From assembly GCA_037178625.1 (NCBI GenBank), contig CM074129.1:2976001-3040000 (forward strand): a stretch of 64,000 bases of DNA, read 5' to 3'. The DNA comes from Skeletonema tropicum. Lineage: Eukaryota > Bacillariophyta > Thalassiosirophyceae > Thalassiosirales > Thalassiosiraceae. Below, piece after piece: positions 45,293 to 55,744 of the stretch. A model generated the notes under the pieces. It had not been told where the DNA came from and made no database searches. It saw only the letters and a program-made list of their open reading frames with translations. The position numbers and the translations under genes are program-made. The stretch's first letter is position 1, and every line of letters begins with the position of its first letter.

Positions 45293-45844
45293 CAGGGTTG
45301 TGCACCCGAGTTCGCACCCATACCCGATACCCGAGGTTTTTGGCTCGGGTACGGGTATATACCCGATACCCGATACCCGTAAAAAGTCCCCGTTCGGGTA
45401 TTACCCGATACCCGAGTAAAATACCCAGCATTTCGGGTATGGGTATTTTGTGATTTTCATGTGGGAAAAGGTCGGTTTAGGGGCCATTTTAGCCCAAAGT
45501 ACGTAAGTTTTTGACGTAGAAGATCCAATATTTCTTCAAATCGGGCGAACTGCCCCGATTTCGGAAAGATTTTATCTCCAGTTCCAAATCCACAAAGCCT
45601 CCTTTCGAGCGTTGGAGAAATGAGTCACCAAAATTTGCTCTAAGTACCCAACAATTTCGCTAAAAGTGGTAGGAATTAGTAGTATAATCGCTAAAATAAA
45701 TACCCATACCCAATACCCGATACCCGAGTATTTTGACTCGGGTATCGGGTATATACCCGATTCCCATACCCGAGGCCCCTTTTCCAGGGATACCCACACC
45801 CGTACCCATACCCGACGGGATTTTCCCTCGGGTGCACAACCCTG
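45293..45844. mobile_element. 552-bp hAT-like MITE with 8-bp target duplication
   Basis: The element starts CAGGGTTGTGCACCCGAG and ends with the exact inverse CTCGGGTGCACAACCCTG. It is flanked on both sides by the same 8 bp, ctactcgc (45285-45292 and 45845-45852). CAGGG-type ends and 8-bp duplications are the mark of hAT transposons. The inner part is full of cccgatacccg/cgggtatcggg words in both orientations and has no transposase. The perfect ends and intact duplication suggest a fairly young insertion. Confidence 0.9.
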
Positions 45845-45852
45845 CTACTCGC

Positions 45853-46266
45853 TACACACGCGTGCGTGATTGATTTCCACCCCTACCCAATTCCAGTCTA
45901 AGTATTCCAGAAACTGCAAACCCTTCATTCTTCATTTCTCTCTAGGTGATCACTCTACTGAGATTCATTGTCCCCTCCTACTTAAACCTCGGGCTAAACC
46001 AAATTTTATTCCCCGGGAAATGAAAATAAGTAAGGGCGGGATTAGACTGTTCCTCGCTCACCACTCTCCAAGCAACCTCGTTGATCCAATTATATCATGA
46101 TGTTGATGTTGAGTTCCTCATCCTGAAGTCACATTAATTAACGGAGTACAATAACCTGAGTATTATAAATAATAAGAGTAACATACCTTCTTTACAGTAA
46201 AGCTAGAGGATTCCCTTTCCTCTCAAATCTTTTCATTCATTTTTTATACAAACAATGTCTTCTTCT
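45853..46266. other. intergenic, no gene seen
   Basis: These 414 AT-rich bp lie between the MITE and the 3' end of the DUF6824 gene. No ORF with a domain and no repeat was noticed. Confidence 0.4.
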
Positions 46267-47418
46267 TCAAACCAGAGCTTCCACTGAAGCATCATTCATG
46301 GAACCCTCCACATTGACACCTTCCTCATCTTCGGCAGCAGCCGCAGCTACCCTAGCTGCCTCTCTCTCATTCTTATCTTTCTCTCGCAGCGATTGAGATA
46401 CTTTCTCACTAGCACGCCTGTCTCCCACATCCTCCCATTGATTTGTGGTCTCATTCACACGCAAAAACCTGCTCGGTGGCGACGCTGCTCTTAGTGCGCC
46501 TACAATCAACTTGGCCACTTTGGGTTTGTCAACCTTCTTTGCCTGTCTGTAGATACTTCTGTAAGAGTTGACAATCTCCCTTAAGCGTTTATTGCCTGGG
46601 TGGTGATTAGTTTTCCCGCCACGTCCAAATAAGACATCTTCGTCCCTTGGTGTGATCGCGCCTGCAGTCACGGCAAATGATGCTGATTCTGAAACGGGCA
46701 CTCTGGCCCTGGTATGATATGACATGTCAGGAATGGATATTTGAGAAGATTCTGTTGGTGCATTTAGAGTCGGCTCTTCTGTTGCAACAGCAACAGCAAC
46801 AGCAACAGCTGCTTTCTTTTGGGAAGAAGATGCCTTTTCTTCTTTGGCCTTGCGTTTCTTTGTCGTCTTTTCAATAGATTTGGTAGCCTTTTTGACCATT
46901 TTTTCGGCATGTTCATTTGCCTTTTGCGATCCTTGTGCAATTTCTTGAACCGCCTTTTGCTGCTTCATGGAACTCCATCTTGTCTTCTCTCTCAATGCCT
47001 GTGATGCCTTCCAACTGGCCTCTTTATCGCTCACTTCTTGCCATTTGCCATCGTCGCCCTTTCGTAGGAACCGACCTGGATTCTTTCCTGTTCGGATTGC
47101 CTTGACGATGCGACGGGCTACATTGGGCTTTTCCACTTTAGATGCTCGAACATAATCCGCACGATGGAGAGCGATGATATCACGGTAGCGGAGGTTTCCA
47201 ATGTGCCGATTGGTTTGACCGCCTCGCCCGAAAAGGACGTCTTGGTGTGAAACTTGTATTTCATTGTTGTCAGCAACGGGAGCAGCGACCTGCACCGGTT
47301 GCTGCGGAGCATGATGTTGTGCAGACGCCGCCGGATCCATAATTGGCGAGGGAAGGGGATGAAATTCTGCACCAGCTCCGGAAGGGTCTTGCTCATGCGG
47401 ATGCGGGGACTTGTCCAT
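46267..47418 (-). CDS. tandem DUF6824 protein (diatom family)
   Basis: This single-exon protein of 383 residues has two copies of the DUF6824 domain: QDVLFGRGGQTNRHIGNLRY (about 58-155, ending near GRFLRK and ALREKTRW) and EDVLFGRGGKTNHHPGNKRL (about 260-350, ending near SRFLRV and SLREKDK). Between them is a Lys/Glu-rich helical linker with KKRKAKEEK, a likely nuclear signal, and an Ala-Val run coded by gcaacagcaaca-type triplets. The domain is abundant in diatoms; the basic residues and duplicated fold suggest DNA or chromatin binding, but its function is not established. It is divergent from the sulfotransferase across 290 bp. Confidence 0.85.
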   Translation of the reverse strand: MDKSPHPHEQDPSGAGAEFHPLPSPIMDPAASAQHHAPQQPVQVAAPVADNNEIQVSHQDVLFGRGGQTNRHIGNLRYRDIIALHRADYVRASKVEKPNVARRIVKAIRTGKNPGRFLRKGDDGKWQEVSDKEASWKASQALREKTRWSSMKQQKAVQEIAQGSQKANEHAEKMVKKATKSIEKTTKKRKAKEEKASSSQKKAAVAVAVAVATEEPTLNAPTESSQISIPDMSYHTRARVPVSESASFAVTAGAITPRDEDVLFGRGGKTNHHPGNKRLREIVNSYRSIYRQAKKVDKPKVAKLIVGALRAASPPSRFLRVNETTNQWEDVGDRRASEKVSQSLREKDKNEREAARVAAAAAEDEEGVNVEGSMNDASVEALV

Positions 47419-47708
47419 TATGCTGACTTTATATGGAGGAGAGGAAGCCGTTAATTGATGAATTCTATTGATGCTGCGCTATTGATTGCTTTTATGAATG
47501 CCATCTAAAGTATCGCTGGTATGGCACTCGGGAATGAAGTGATCAATAAACGACTTCGCTTCTTGATTGGCGCCATTTTTCCCCATGATCATGAACATGA
47601 ATAAGAGAAGAGCTGTAGCCCTGTGTAGTAGAGCATGCCAGCACCGTGCGTATAAGATCATGGAGATGCGGACGGAGACCACTGAGCCAGCACTAGAATA
47701 GCACCAGC

Positions 47709-48827
47709 ATGTGGCAAAGAAGAATATTCGTCACAATCAGCTGTGCTACGATTCTCTATTACCGCTTCTTCTTGAATCCCCTTGCCAATAGTTCAGTGAA
47801 TGAGATCATCAAAAGCGAAGTTACTGATCTGAAGCGAGTAGACGAGCAGAACAATCATTTACCAGCATCGAATGCTACGTCTATGAAAGAGAAGGAGCGT
47901 GAAAAATCATATGATATTGAGGAACAAAAAGAATGGGAGGACACCAACGTAACTCTCAACACAAACAATACCTCGCCTACTCTATGCCGCCAAGTTTACT
48001 TCTGGGGAGGAGCCAAGGCGGGTTCCACGTCTCTATTCTTTACTTTGACTCGCGGGCCTGGGGGAGCTGGGAACCCTCAAAATACGGGTCCTTTCGTTCG
48101 AGCGTTTCCGAAGGAGCCGTGTCAGGGCAGGGAATGGAAAATGTGGGAAGCATTGACAAATGATACTAATAAATGTCGCGGCGGTAGCGATTCCAATTCA
48201 TTTACGCATATACTCAATGGATGTCCTAGAGGAACTTCTATCCAATACGCCCGGAAAGTGATGGCACTTAGCGACAATCCCAAGTTCTTAATGTTGATTC
48301 GTGACCCAGTAGATAGATATGTGTCATTTCTCAATGATTCAGTCCGTCGAATGGGTTCAAAGATGAACATTGAAGTTGCAGCTAAAATCAAGCACTCTAA
48401 CTTTGGAATCAATCTGGTCAGGCAGGGCGCTCAACTGAAAACCTTGCTTTCTGTTGTGAAAGATCCAAAACAAATTCTCATCATTCCCATGGAGTCAATA
48501 AGTATAAATGCTGAAGGAGTTATAGATGCAGTCATGGATCATGTAGAGGGACGCAGATGGAAGAGAAATGAAACTGAAGTTAGAAACCCTGACAGTGTGA
48601 AAATGAATGTGGGAAGTGCAGACAAGTATAAGTATGTTACCGTGTCTGATAACACCACAGAAATATTGCGAAATGAATTTCGCCAGGATGTACTACTACT
48701 TGAGAGTCTTGTCGGGAAGCGGTTCTCATGGTCTTCATGGGCAAGAAGAGATGATAATAATTCTGCTGGTGAGAACGATGAACAAGAAAGTGAATTGTGG
48801 CTGGTCACGTCACCAGCCTCCGGATGA
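47709..48827 (+). CDS. Golgi-type sulfotransferase
   Basis: This single-exon type II membrane protein of 372 residues has a short cytosolic tail, a TM anchor (IFVTISCATILYYRFF), a polar stem and then a sulfotransferase domain. The PAPS-binding 5' loop is WGGAKAGSTSLF (near 98), and the 3' phosphate site is LMLIRDPVDRYVSFLND (near 196) with the usual Arg and Ser. It should transfer sulfate from PAPS to a glycan in the Golgi, similar to carbohydrate (heparan/chondroitin-type) sulfotransferases. Diatoms export sulfated polysaccharides, a natural substrate class. The C-terminus (ARRDDNNSAG onward) is unremarkable. Confidence 0.85.
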   Translation: MWQRRIFVTISCATILYYRFFLNPLANSSVNEIIKSEVTDLKRVDEQNNHLPASNATSMKEKEREKSYDIEEQKEWEDTNVTLNTNNTSPTLCRQVYFWGGAKAGSTSLFFTLTRGPGGAGNPQNTGPFVRAFPKEPCQGREWKMWEALTNDTNKCRGGSDSNSFTHILNGCPRGTSIQYARKVMALSDNPKFLMLIRDPVDRYVSFLNDSVRRMGSKMNIEVAAKIKHSNFGINLVRQGAQLKTLLSVVKDPKQILIIPMESISINAEGVIDAVMDHVEGRRWKRNETEVRNPDSVKMNVGSADKYKYVTVSDNTTEILRNEFRQDVLLLESLVGKRFSWSSWARRDDNNSAGENDEQESELWLVTSPASG

Positions 48828-49080
48828 TAGCAAATTGATTGGCGATAAGCAAGATACTTTAGCTGGACCATCTTACCAAGCATGGCAATATACAACTGCT
48901 AACTTTAAACACATGCCTAACGTCCGTCAGGAAGCTCGGAGAATAAGCATGAGTACTCTTTCTTCTTGCTCTCTGACTCTCTTGATGATTGAGTTAACTC
49001 AACACGTACTCAACGAACGGCAGCGCAAGGGACAAGACGAAGAAGATAGTAACAAAAAAATTTTGACTAGATACTTACTC

Positions 49081-51090
49081 CTACCAGGAAGGATTGAATT
49101 TGATCTCTGGATCATAGGTCCAGGTAAATGCTACTGTGCTGGCTCCAGTTGGTGAAAGAGGCGATCCAATGATGTGTTCGGTGTTTCCTACCTTGCACGG
49201 GCCGCCACGCTGCGCGATGGAAAAGAAATGACTGGTCCAAGTCGAATAGTGCATCAATTCGAGTCCATAATGTGCAGTAGTGTTGATCGGGTTGGTTGGA
49301 GGAGGCGAACGCAAGTACTTATCCCAGCCAAACACCTTGTAGGCCTTATTAACAGCTCCGTTTGCTGTCTCAATGATCTTTGTACGGAGCTCAGTCTGCT
49401 CTTTGCCCTTGTAATCAATTATGTTTACTCCAAACACGTCCTGAGACCAGTTCATGGAATATCCGAAGTGCACAGTGTCGCCATGAACTGAGCAAAGCTT
49501 GGCCATGCGATGAAATTCGGCGTGGTCCACGTAATCGATCACATTTGACCAGCTCATTGTCCAAGGCTTGGATGCGGCGATATCTTCAACAACGTCCTCG
49601 AACTTGGCACAGACAAGATCGACAACAACACGCTCTTGAAGGGTCCAGTCTGCCAACTTGGAAAGATTTGCTGAAGCATATGCTTCTGCTGCGTCAATTA
49701 ATGAAGTCTTTGCTGACAGTAAATTCGCGATCTCCTTCCAGTCGAATGCTGAGAAAACTGTTTCGTTCATTGCATTCGGAGATGTTCCATCGGGGCAATC
49801 AAACATGAGAGTGTTGCCGGCGTAAGGAATGTCATTTGTTAGACCAAAGTCGCCTGAAATCTCATATTTTGCCATATCAATTCGGTCTTTCTTTCTCTTG
49901 AGGTCAGCAATAAAAGACTTCGCGTTCGAGGTGAACCTGGCAAACTGCGAGCGTGCCTCTGCTACAGTAGTTGTAGCAGCGCCATGCCAATAGAAGAGAA
50001 GGTGTCTAACGTCTGGATGATAGACCTTCTGCTTGGATGGGGCACAAAGAGCGTAAAGTGCAGATTTCAATGCAACAACTGCACCTTTGTCTAGTGTTGT
50101 GCTAAACCATGCTTGCATGGTGTACCGGAGGTGATTCTCTCGTTCTTGCGTCCCATTTGGGGTCTGCTTCAGCATCTGCCAGATAACATGAGTCTTTGCT
50201 ACGGCATAACAACTCATTTCGACACCAAGAAAACGTAGAGGAGGGTCGCGCTGGTTGCCACGGAGAGTCCCAGCAAAAAGAATCCCAAGATCAACAAAGC
50301 CGACGGCTACATGTGTACTTCCCTGTTGAAGTACTTCCTTGCGATAAGCTTGGTTGCTGAAACTATGTCGGAGAAGTGACGTATATCCTGCATGATTTGC
50401 TTGTCGAGGGAAGACATTTCCAGGAAACTGGGGCCCAAAGTACCAATGCATCTTCTTTTTGTCGTTCGTGCCAAGCCTTTTCAATAAGTCCCTAGCTTCT
50501 GGCTCATAATCTGGCATCTTCAAATGATACTCAAAGAAATGTGGCAAATTGTGAGACTGCTCGAACGCCGTGCGCAGATACTTCTGTGCCCAAACCTTAT
50601 CAACGCCGTGAGGAAATCCTCCGCCTTCGAGTCTTAGCTCCTGATAGAAATTTGGCATTGGCTCAATCTTTCTGCCAAACACTTTGCTCTGATTCTCATC
50701 TGTCATAAACATATTCATCATCATGCGCATCATTCCTAGTTGATCGGCACTCATACTATCTTCTGCCTCTTCAGCTACTTCGATAGTATTCTTGCGCTCT
50801 TCAAGCTGTTGCTCTGTGCTCTTCCACATCTTCACTAACTCAATGTTCTGCCGACGAATGGCTATTGCAGCGGCCTTGCCGTCAAGACGTACACCATATC
50901 GACCGTCATCAACGTTCGACTTCGGGAGGGAGATTATGTTGCCTAGTTTTCCATTATAGTCTTCCGACTTCAACTTCGTCAGCATGACACGGTCGCCTAT
51001 TTTTAGGACATTATCTTCAGCTTCGGCAAAGCCACTCTTAGCGGATGCAACTGACCCAACAGCTTGTCTTCTTTTAGACTTCTTTCCCAT
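49081..51090 (-). CDS. uncharacterised protein with N-terminal SH3/KOW-like domain
   Basis: This single-exon protein has 669 residues from ATG 51090 (MGKKSKRRQ); the upstream extension is short and less likely. A Lys/Arg-rich start is followed by a small beta-barrel (GDRVMLTKLKSEDYNGKLGN, then RYGVRLDGKAAAIAIRRQNI), like the SH3/KOW modules often found with MYND zinc fingers in diatom proteins. The remaining ~550 residues form one globular unit (LRFLGVEMSCYAVAKTHVIW, WFSTTLDKGAVVALKSAL, MHWYFGPQFPGNVFPRQAN) without a motif I can assign. The LGVEMS...AKT segment resembles uncharacterised diatom proteins related to DUF4470, which I recall only loosely. No membrane segment or signal peptide is seen. 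Confidence 0.6.
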   Translation of the reverse strand: MGKKSKRRQAVGSVASAKSGFAEAEDNVLKIGDRVMLTKLKSEDYNGKLGNIISLPKSNVDDGRYGVRLDGKAAAIAIRRQNIELVKMWKSTEQQLEERKNTIEVAEEAEDSMSADQLGMMRMMMNMFMTDENQSKVFGRKIEPMPNFYQELRLEGGGFPHGVDKVWAQKYLRTAFEQSHNLPHFFEYHLKMPDYEPEARDLLKRLGTNDKKKMHWYFGPQFPGNVFPRQANHAGYTSLLRHSFSNQAYRKEVLQQGSTHVAVGFVDLGILFAGTLRGNQRDPPLRFLGVEMSCYAVAKTHVIWQMLKQTPNGTQERENHLRYTMQAWFSTTLDKGAVVALKSALYALCAPSKQKVYHPDVRHLLFYWHGAATTTVAEARSQFARFTSNAKSFIADLKRKKDRIDMAKYEISGDFGLTNDIPYAGNTLMFDCPDGTSPNAMNETVFSAFDWKEIANLLSAKTSLIDAAEAYASANLSKLADWTLQERVVVDLVCAKFEDVVEDIAASKPWTMSWSNVIDYVDHAEFHRMAKLCSVHGDTVHFGYSMNWSQDVFGVNIIDYKGKEQTELRTKIIETANGAVNKAYKVFGWDKYLRSPPPTNPINTTAHYGLELMHYSTWTSHFFSIAQRGGPCKVGNTEHIIGSPLSPTGASTVAFTWTYDPEIKFNPSW

Positions 51091-51310
51091 CGTGAAAATG
51101 ATTTTGATACACAAATAAGAATGGTAATGCTAGCAAAAAAGGGCGACGCAACAACAAATGCCTCTGTGAAATGTTCACAACGAGGCTGTGAAACTTTCAA
51201 AGCGTACAAATATGAAAAACCTCAGAAAAGGTATGTACACCATAAAAAAAAGAGATCATGCGTGTAATGAGAAAGTATCAGAAGTAGAGAACGAGCCGAA
51301 ACGAAAGAAA

Positions 51311-51507
51311 TACTACAATTTCGAGATCATTTGATTTTTACCCCCCTACAACTATAAAATCTTCCTATTGAATTCCTTCGTCATTACACGTAGAAAAAAT
51401 TATCGGGGTGAAAATAAATTATTTTCTGTAGAATTTCAGCGTAGGAATTCGATAGGAAGATTTTATCGTTGGGGGGGTAAAAATCAAATGATCTCGAAAT
51501 TGTAGTA
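51311..51507. mobile_element. 197-bp foldback MITE with ~65-bp arms, TA target site
   Basis: The left end (TACTACAATTTCGAGATCAT) is the inverse of the right end (ATGATCTCGAAATTGTAGTA), and the match continues inward for about 65 bp per arm with few mismatches (ttgatttttaccccccta and inverse; aatcttcctat and inverse). TA is present at both outer borders, as for Tc1/mariner-type insertions. There is no coding content. Transcripts would fold into a long hairpin. Confidence 0.85.
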
Positions 51508-52810
51508 ACTAAAACAAATCATCCTAAAAAAAAGTGACTTACAACATGGAACACACCAAAATTGACTAAAACACACTTTCTACAAAGGCCCAAATCGCCG
51601 GGACGATCAACTTTAATAATGGGAGTCCCCACGGGACGACCTCTTGCTCCACGTGCGTAGCAAATAGATAATACTCTAGCATAGGAGTAAGTAGAAGTAC
51701 AACAGTACAATACACACCCACAAAGCAAGAAGATGATAAAGAAGAGATTACTTCTTGCGACTTACTCATGAATGGATCCAATGAAAGCCAATTAATTTCA
51801 GTCTACTTTATCACTTACGTCAAGATTCCTCCCAATGTAGCCATGTTCATCTTTTCATATCCATCTACTCCTAATGGTGCTTATCAAATGCTGGTCCACT
51901 ATAATATATCAGTATGTAATGTTTCCCTTCACCGTCAGTTTCATAGACTTTTTCTCCCCAGCTCCTGCAGAGCATTGCAGTAGCACATCAGCACACTCGC
52001 AACCTGCGTGAGCGAAACGCCTTCAACTTGGTGTCTAATAATTGGTCGATTTATGTGTCCCGGACTTCAAATGCAAAATTTATCAAATGCCACCTGGCGT
52101 TGTCATTGTAATGGCTTGGAATGTGGGAGCATTCGATTTCACATTCTGGTCTGCCCAACATGCAAGTGCCCGCCAACAGAAGCTGCATTCTTCTTTCGAG
52201 TCAGGAGAACAATAGGAGAGTGTCTGCCTTGCATGACCTGCCCGTTCTTGATTTCCGCCCATCAAAAGGAGATGGTTCCTGTCTTCTCCCATTTCTATCT
52301 CGCCGTCACGGCACGCAGCGCGGGAAATCATTGCAATTACTGCTCTCTCTTCATTCCCCTCGTCGCTATGTTGGACGAGGTACAGCGCATCGCTAGGCTG
52401 CATGCTTTTTTGTAACTTTCTATCCATTTAATTATTCTGCATGGCATCATGACAAATTCATCTCATAGCTCACAGCAGTTCTGTGCCCTTCAAGGCTGGA
52501 CAAAAATATAACATATTGAGTTAACCGATGGGCAATGCATGCGCATGAATTATTGTCCGATGCTGACATCTCGATCGGGAAGGAAGCGTAGGAAGAACTT
52601 TTGTGCCATGGTGATGGTGGATTTTGTGGTGGATTTTGCAATTTCAGCGGGCTGAACAACGGCGATGACAAAAATTAGGCAAAAAAACGGGGAGAACGGC
52701 CTCCCGCCGCCTCCGGCGCCGGGACGGAGCGTCCCGGCGAAAAAAATTTTCATACTGAAACGTTGTGGCTTATCAGATCGGCTAAATCAACACTTCTCCT
52801 CACGTTATCA
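51508..52810. other. intergenic, no supported gene
   Basis: Open frames exist at 52008-52415 (plus) and 52083-52427 (minus, ATG start, 114 residues), but neither shows a domain, and they overlap each other. Near the right end a GC-rich hairpin at 52718-52738 (stem gccgggac/gtcccggc, loop ggagc) precedes the satellite array. Confidence 0.4.
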
Positions 52811-55372
52811 GTCTGGGCAGTGCTAATGAGCTTGTATTCTATCACCGCCGACTATAATGGGCCACTAAAAGCGGCTCATGCGTGTAATGACGACGAAAGA
52901 TGCGACAAAAAGTGAATTGCTGAGCTGCCAGCAAGCCCACACTGGACCTCTCAGATCAGCAACGAGAATGTAGCATCGCCTCTACGCACGTCAAACGTCT
53001 GAGCAGTGCTAATGAGCTTGTATACTATCACCGCCGACTATAATGGGCCACTAGAAGCGGCCCATGCGTGTAATGACGACGATAGGTATGATTTTGGTAG
53101 GATGTGGCGCTGCTGGCCGACCCACACTGGACCTCTCAGATCAGCAACGAGAATGTAGCATCGCTTCTACGCACGTCAAACGTCTGAGCAGTGCTAATGA
53201 GCTTGTATACTATCACCGCCGACTATAATGGGCGACTAGAAGCGGCTCATGCGTGTAATGACGACGATAGGTATGATTTTGGTAGGATGTGGTGCTGCTG
53301 GCCGACCCACACTGGACCTCTCAGATCAGCTACGAGAATGTAGCATCGCTTCCACGCACGTCAAACGTCTGAGCAGTGCTAATGAGCTTGTATACTATCA
53401 CCGCCGACTATAATGGGCCACTTCCGTGTCGCAATTGCTGTAATAGCATCCTTTAAGACATGAAGTTGTCGTGTAAGAATTTATGATTTTGGTAGGATGT
53501 GGTGCTGCTGGCCGACCCGCACTGGACCTCTCAGATCAGCAACGAGAATGTAGCATCGCTTCTACGCACGTCAAACGTCTGAGCAGTGCTAATGAGCTTG
53601 TATACTATCACCGCCGACTATAATGGGCCACTAAAGCGGCTCATGCGTGTAATGACGACGATAGGTATGATTTTGGTAGGATGTGGCGCTGCTGGCCGAC
53701 CCACACTGGACCTCTCAGATCAGCTACGAGAATGTAGCATCGCTTCTACGCACGTCAAACGTCTGAGCAGTGCTAATGAGCTTGTATACTATCACCGCCG
53801 ACTATAATGGGCCACTAGAAGCGGCTCATGCGTGTAATGACGACGATAGGTATGATTTTGGTAGGATGTGGTGCTGCTGGTCGACCCACACTGGACCTCT
53901 CAGATCAGCTACGAGAATGTAGCATCGCTTCCACGCACTTCAAATGTCTGAGCAGTGCTAATGAGCTTGTATACTATCACCGCCGACTATAATGGGCCAC
54001 TAGAAGCGGCCCATGCGTGTAATGACGACAATAGGTATGATTTTGGTAGGATGTGGTGCTGCTGGCCGACCCACACTGGACCTCTCAGATCAGCAACGAG
54101 AATGTAGCATCGCTTCTACGCACGTCAAACGTCTGAGCAGTGCTAATGAGCTTGTATACTATCAACGCCGACTATAATGGGCCACTAGAAGCGGCTCATG
54201 CGTGTAATGACGACGATAGGTATGATTTTGGTAGGATGTGGCGCTGCTGGCTGACCCACACTGGACCTCTCAGATCAGCTACGAGAATGTAGCATCGCTT
54301 CTACGCACGTCAAACGTCTGAGCAGTGCTAATGAGCTTGTATACTATCACCGCCGACTATAATGGGCCACTAGAAGCGGCTCATGCGTGTATGACGACGA
54401 TAGGTATGATTTTGGTAGGATGTGGCGCTGCTGGCCGACCCACACTGGACCTCTCAGATCAGCTACGAGAATGTAGCATCGCTTCTACGCACGTCAAACG
54501 TCTGAGCAGTGCTAATGAGCTTGTATACTATCACCGCCGACTATAATGGGCCACTAGAAGCGGCTCATGCGTGTAATGACGACGATAGGTATGATTTTGG
54601 TAGGATGTGGTGCTGCTGGTCGACCCACACTGGACCTCTCAGATCAGCTACGAGAATGTAGCATCGCTTCCACGCACTTCAAATGTCTGAGCAGTGCTAA
54701 TGAGCTTGTATACTATCACCGCCGACTATAATGGGCGACTAGAAGCGGCCCATGCGTGTAATGACGACGATAGGTATGATTTTGGTAGGATGTGGTGCTG
54801 CTGGCCGACCCGCACTGGACCTCTCAGATCAGCAACGAGAATGTAGCATCGCTTCTACGCACGTCAAACGTCTGAGCAGTGCTAATGAGCTTGTATACTA
54901 TCACCGCCGACTATAATGGGCCACTAGAAGCGGCTCATGTGTGTATGACGACGATAGGTATGATTTTGGTAGGATGTGGTGCTGCTGGCCGACCCGCACT
55001 GGACCTCTCAGATCAGCTACGAGAATGTAGCATCGCTTCTACGCACGTCAAACGTCTGAGCAGTGCTAATGAGCTTGTATACTATCACCGCCGACTATAA
55101 TGGGCGACTAGAAGCGGCCCATGCGTGTGTTGACGACGAGAGATACGACAAGGTGAATTGCTGTGCTGCCAGCCAGCTCACAATGGACCCCTGATGTTCT
55201 GGCCAGCTACGAGAATGTAGCATTGTTTCTACTTTTGCTATCTGTCCGAGCAGTGCTAATGAGCTTGTATAGTATCACCGCCGACTATAATGGGCCACTA
55301 GAAGCGGTTCATGCGTGTGTTGACGACGAAAGATTCGATATGGCTGAATATTTTTCATTAGTTCAATCTTAG
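52811..55372 (+). repeat. 14-copy ~185-bp tandem satellite
   Basis: The word gtctgagcagtgctaatgag (or a close variant) starts each unit at 52811, 52997, 53182, 53367, 53577, 53761, 53946, 54131, 54316, 54500, 54685, 54870, 55054 and 55244. Spacing is 184-186 bp, except for a 210-bp unit that has unrelated sequence at about 53421-53486 and a 190-bp second-last unit. The central copies are nearly identical, while the first and last two are clearly diverged, as expected from unequal crossing-over. Every unit keeps the core ctatcaccgccgactataatggg. Open frames of about 73 codons appear only in the 184-bp variants and are not conserved. I see no tRNA, 5S or snRNA signature. Confidence 0.95.
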
Positions 55373-55744
55373 TACTGCTGAATGTAATGGTTTGTCGCTT
55401 TTAAGGAATTTCTCCATTATCTTCGTTTTCAATGCATTCTGCTTTTTTATCGTTTCTTACATGATTGTTTGCAGTTGGGTTGATTGTCTGAATTGGTCTT
55501 CTCTAGGTCATCTCTTGGCGCACACATTCACCTCTTAAAACTATAATATTAAGTATTACAATCATTCCCTCTCAAATATCTTCGTATGTTGTTGGTAGAG
55601 TTTATGTCGGTGCCATTTTAATTATACTCTTTCTTGTGTTGGATGACCTCATACGTTTTACAGTGTTTTTAAATTATCACCACCACTTCTCTGTCAGTCT
55701 AGAGTTTCTGGTTAACTCGATACCTAATACATCATTCATCATAG
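55373..55744. other. AT-rich intergenic spacer
   Basis: This stretch lies between the satellite array and the 3' end of the first glyoxalase II gene. No gene, repeat or RNA feature is seen. Confidence 0.4.

Noticed and set aside
45293..45844. Telomere-like or regulatory (cccgata) repeat
   Set aside because: The unit is not a telomere repeat, and the matching ends with 8-bp duplication explain it as a MITE.
52083..52427. 114-residue minus-strand frame with ATG
   Set aside because: No domain, overlaps an equally long frame on the other strand, and has no visible promoter or homologue pattern.
53586..55100. Family of 73-codon frames in the satellite
   Set aside because: They appear only where a unit lost one base, begin at the same unit phase and are closed in the other copies, so they are not conserved genes.
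52811..55372. CRISPR-like array
   Set aside because: The units are contiguous 185-bp repeats without unique spacers, and the DNA is nuclear eukaryotic.
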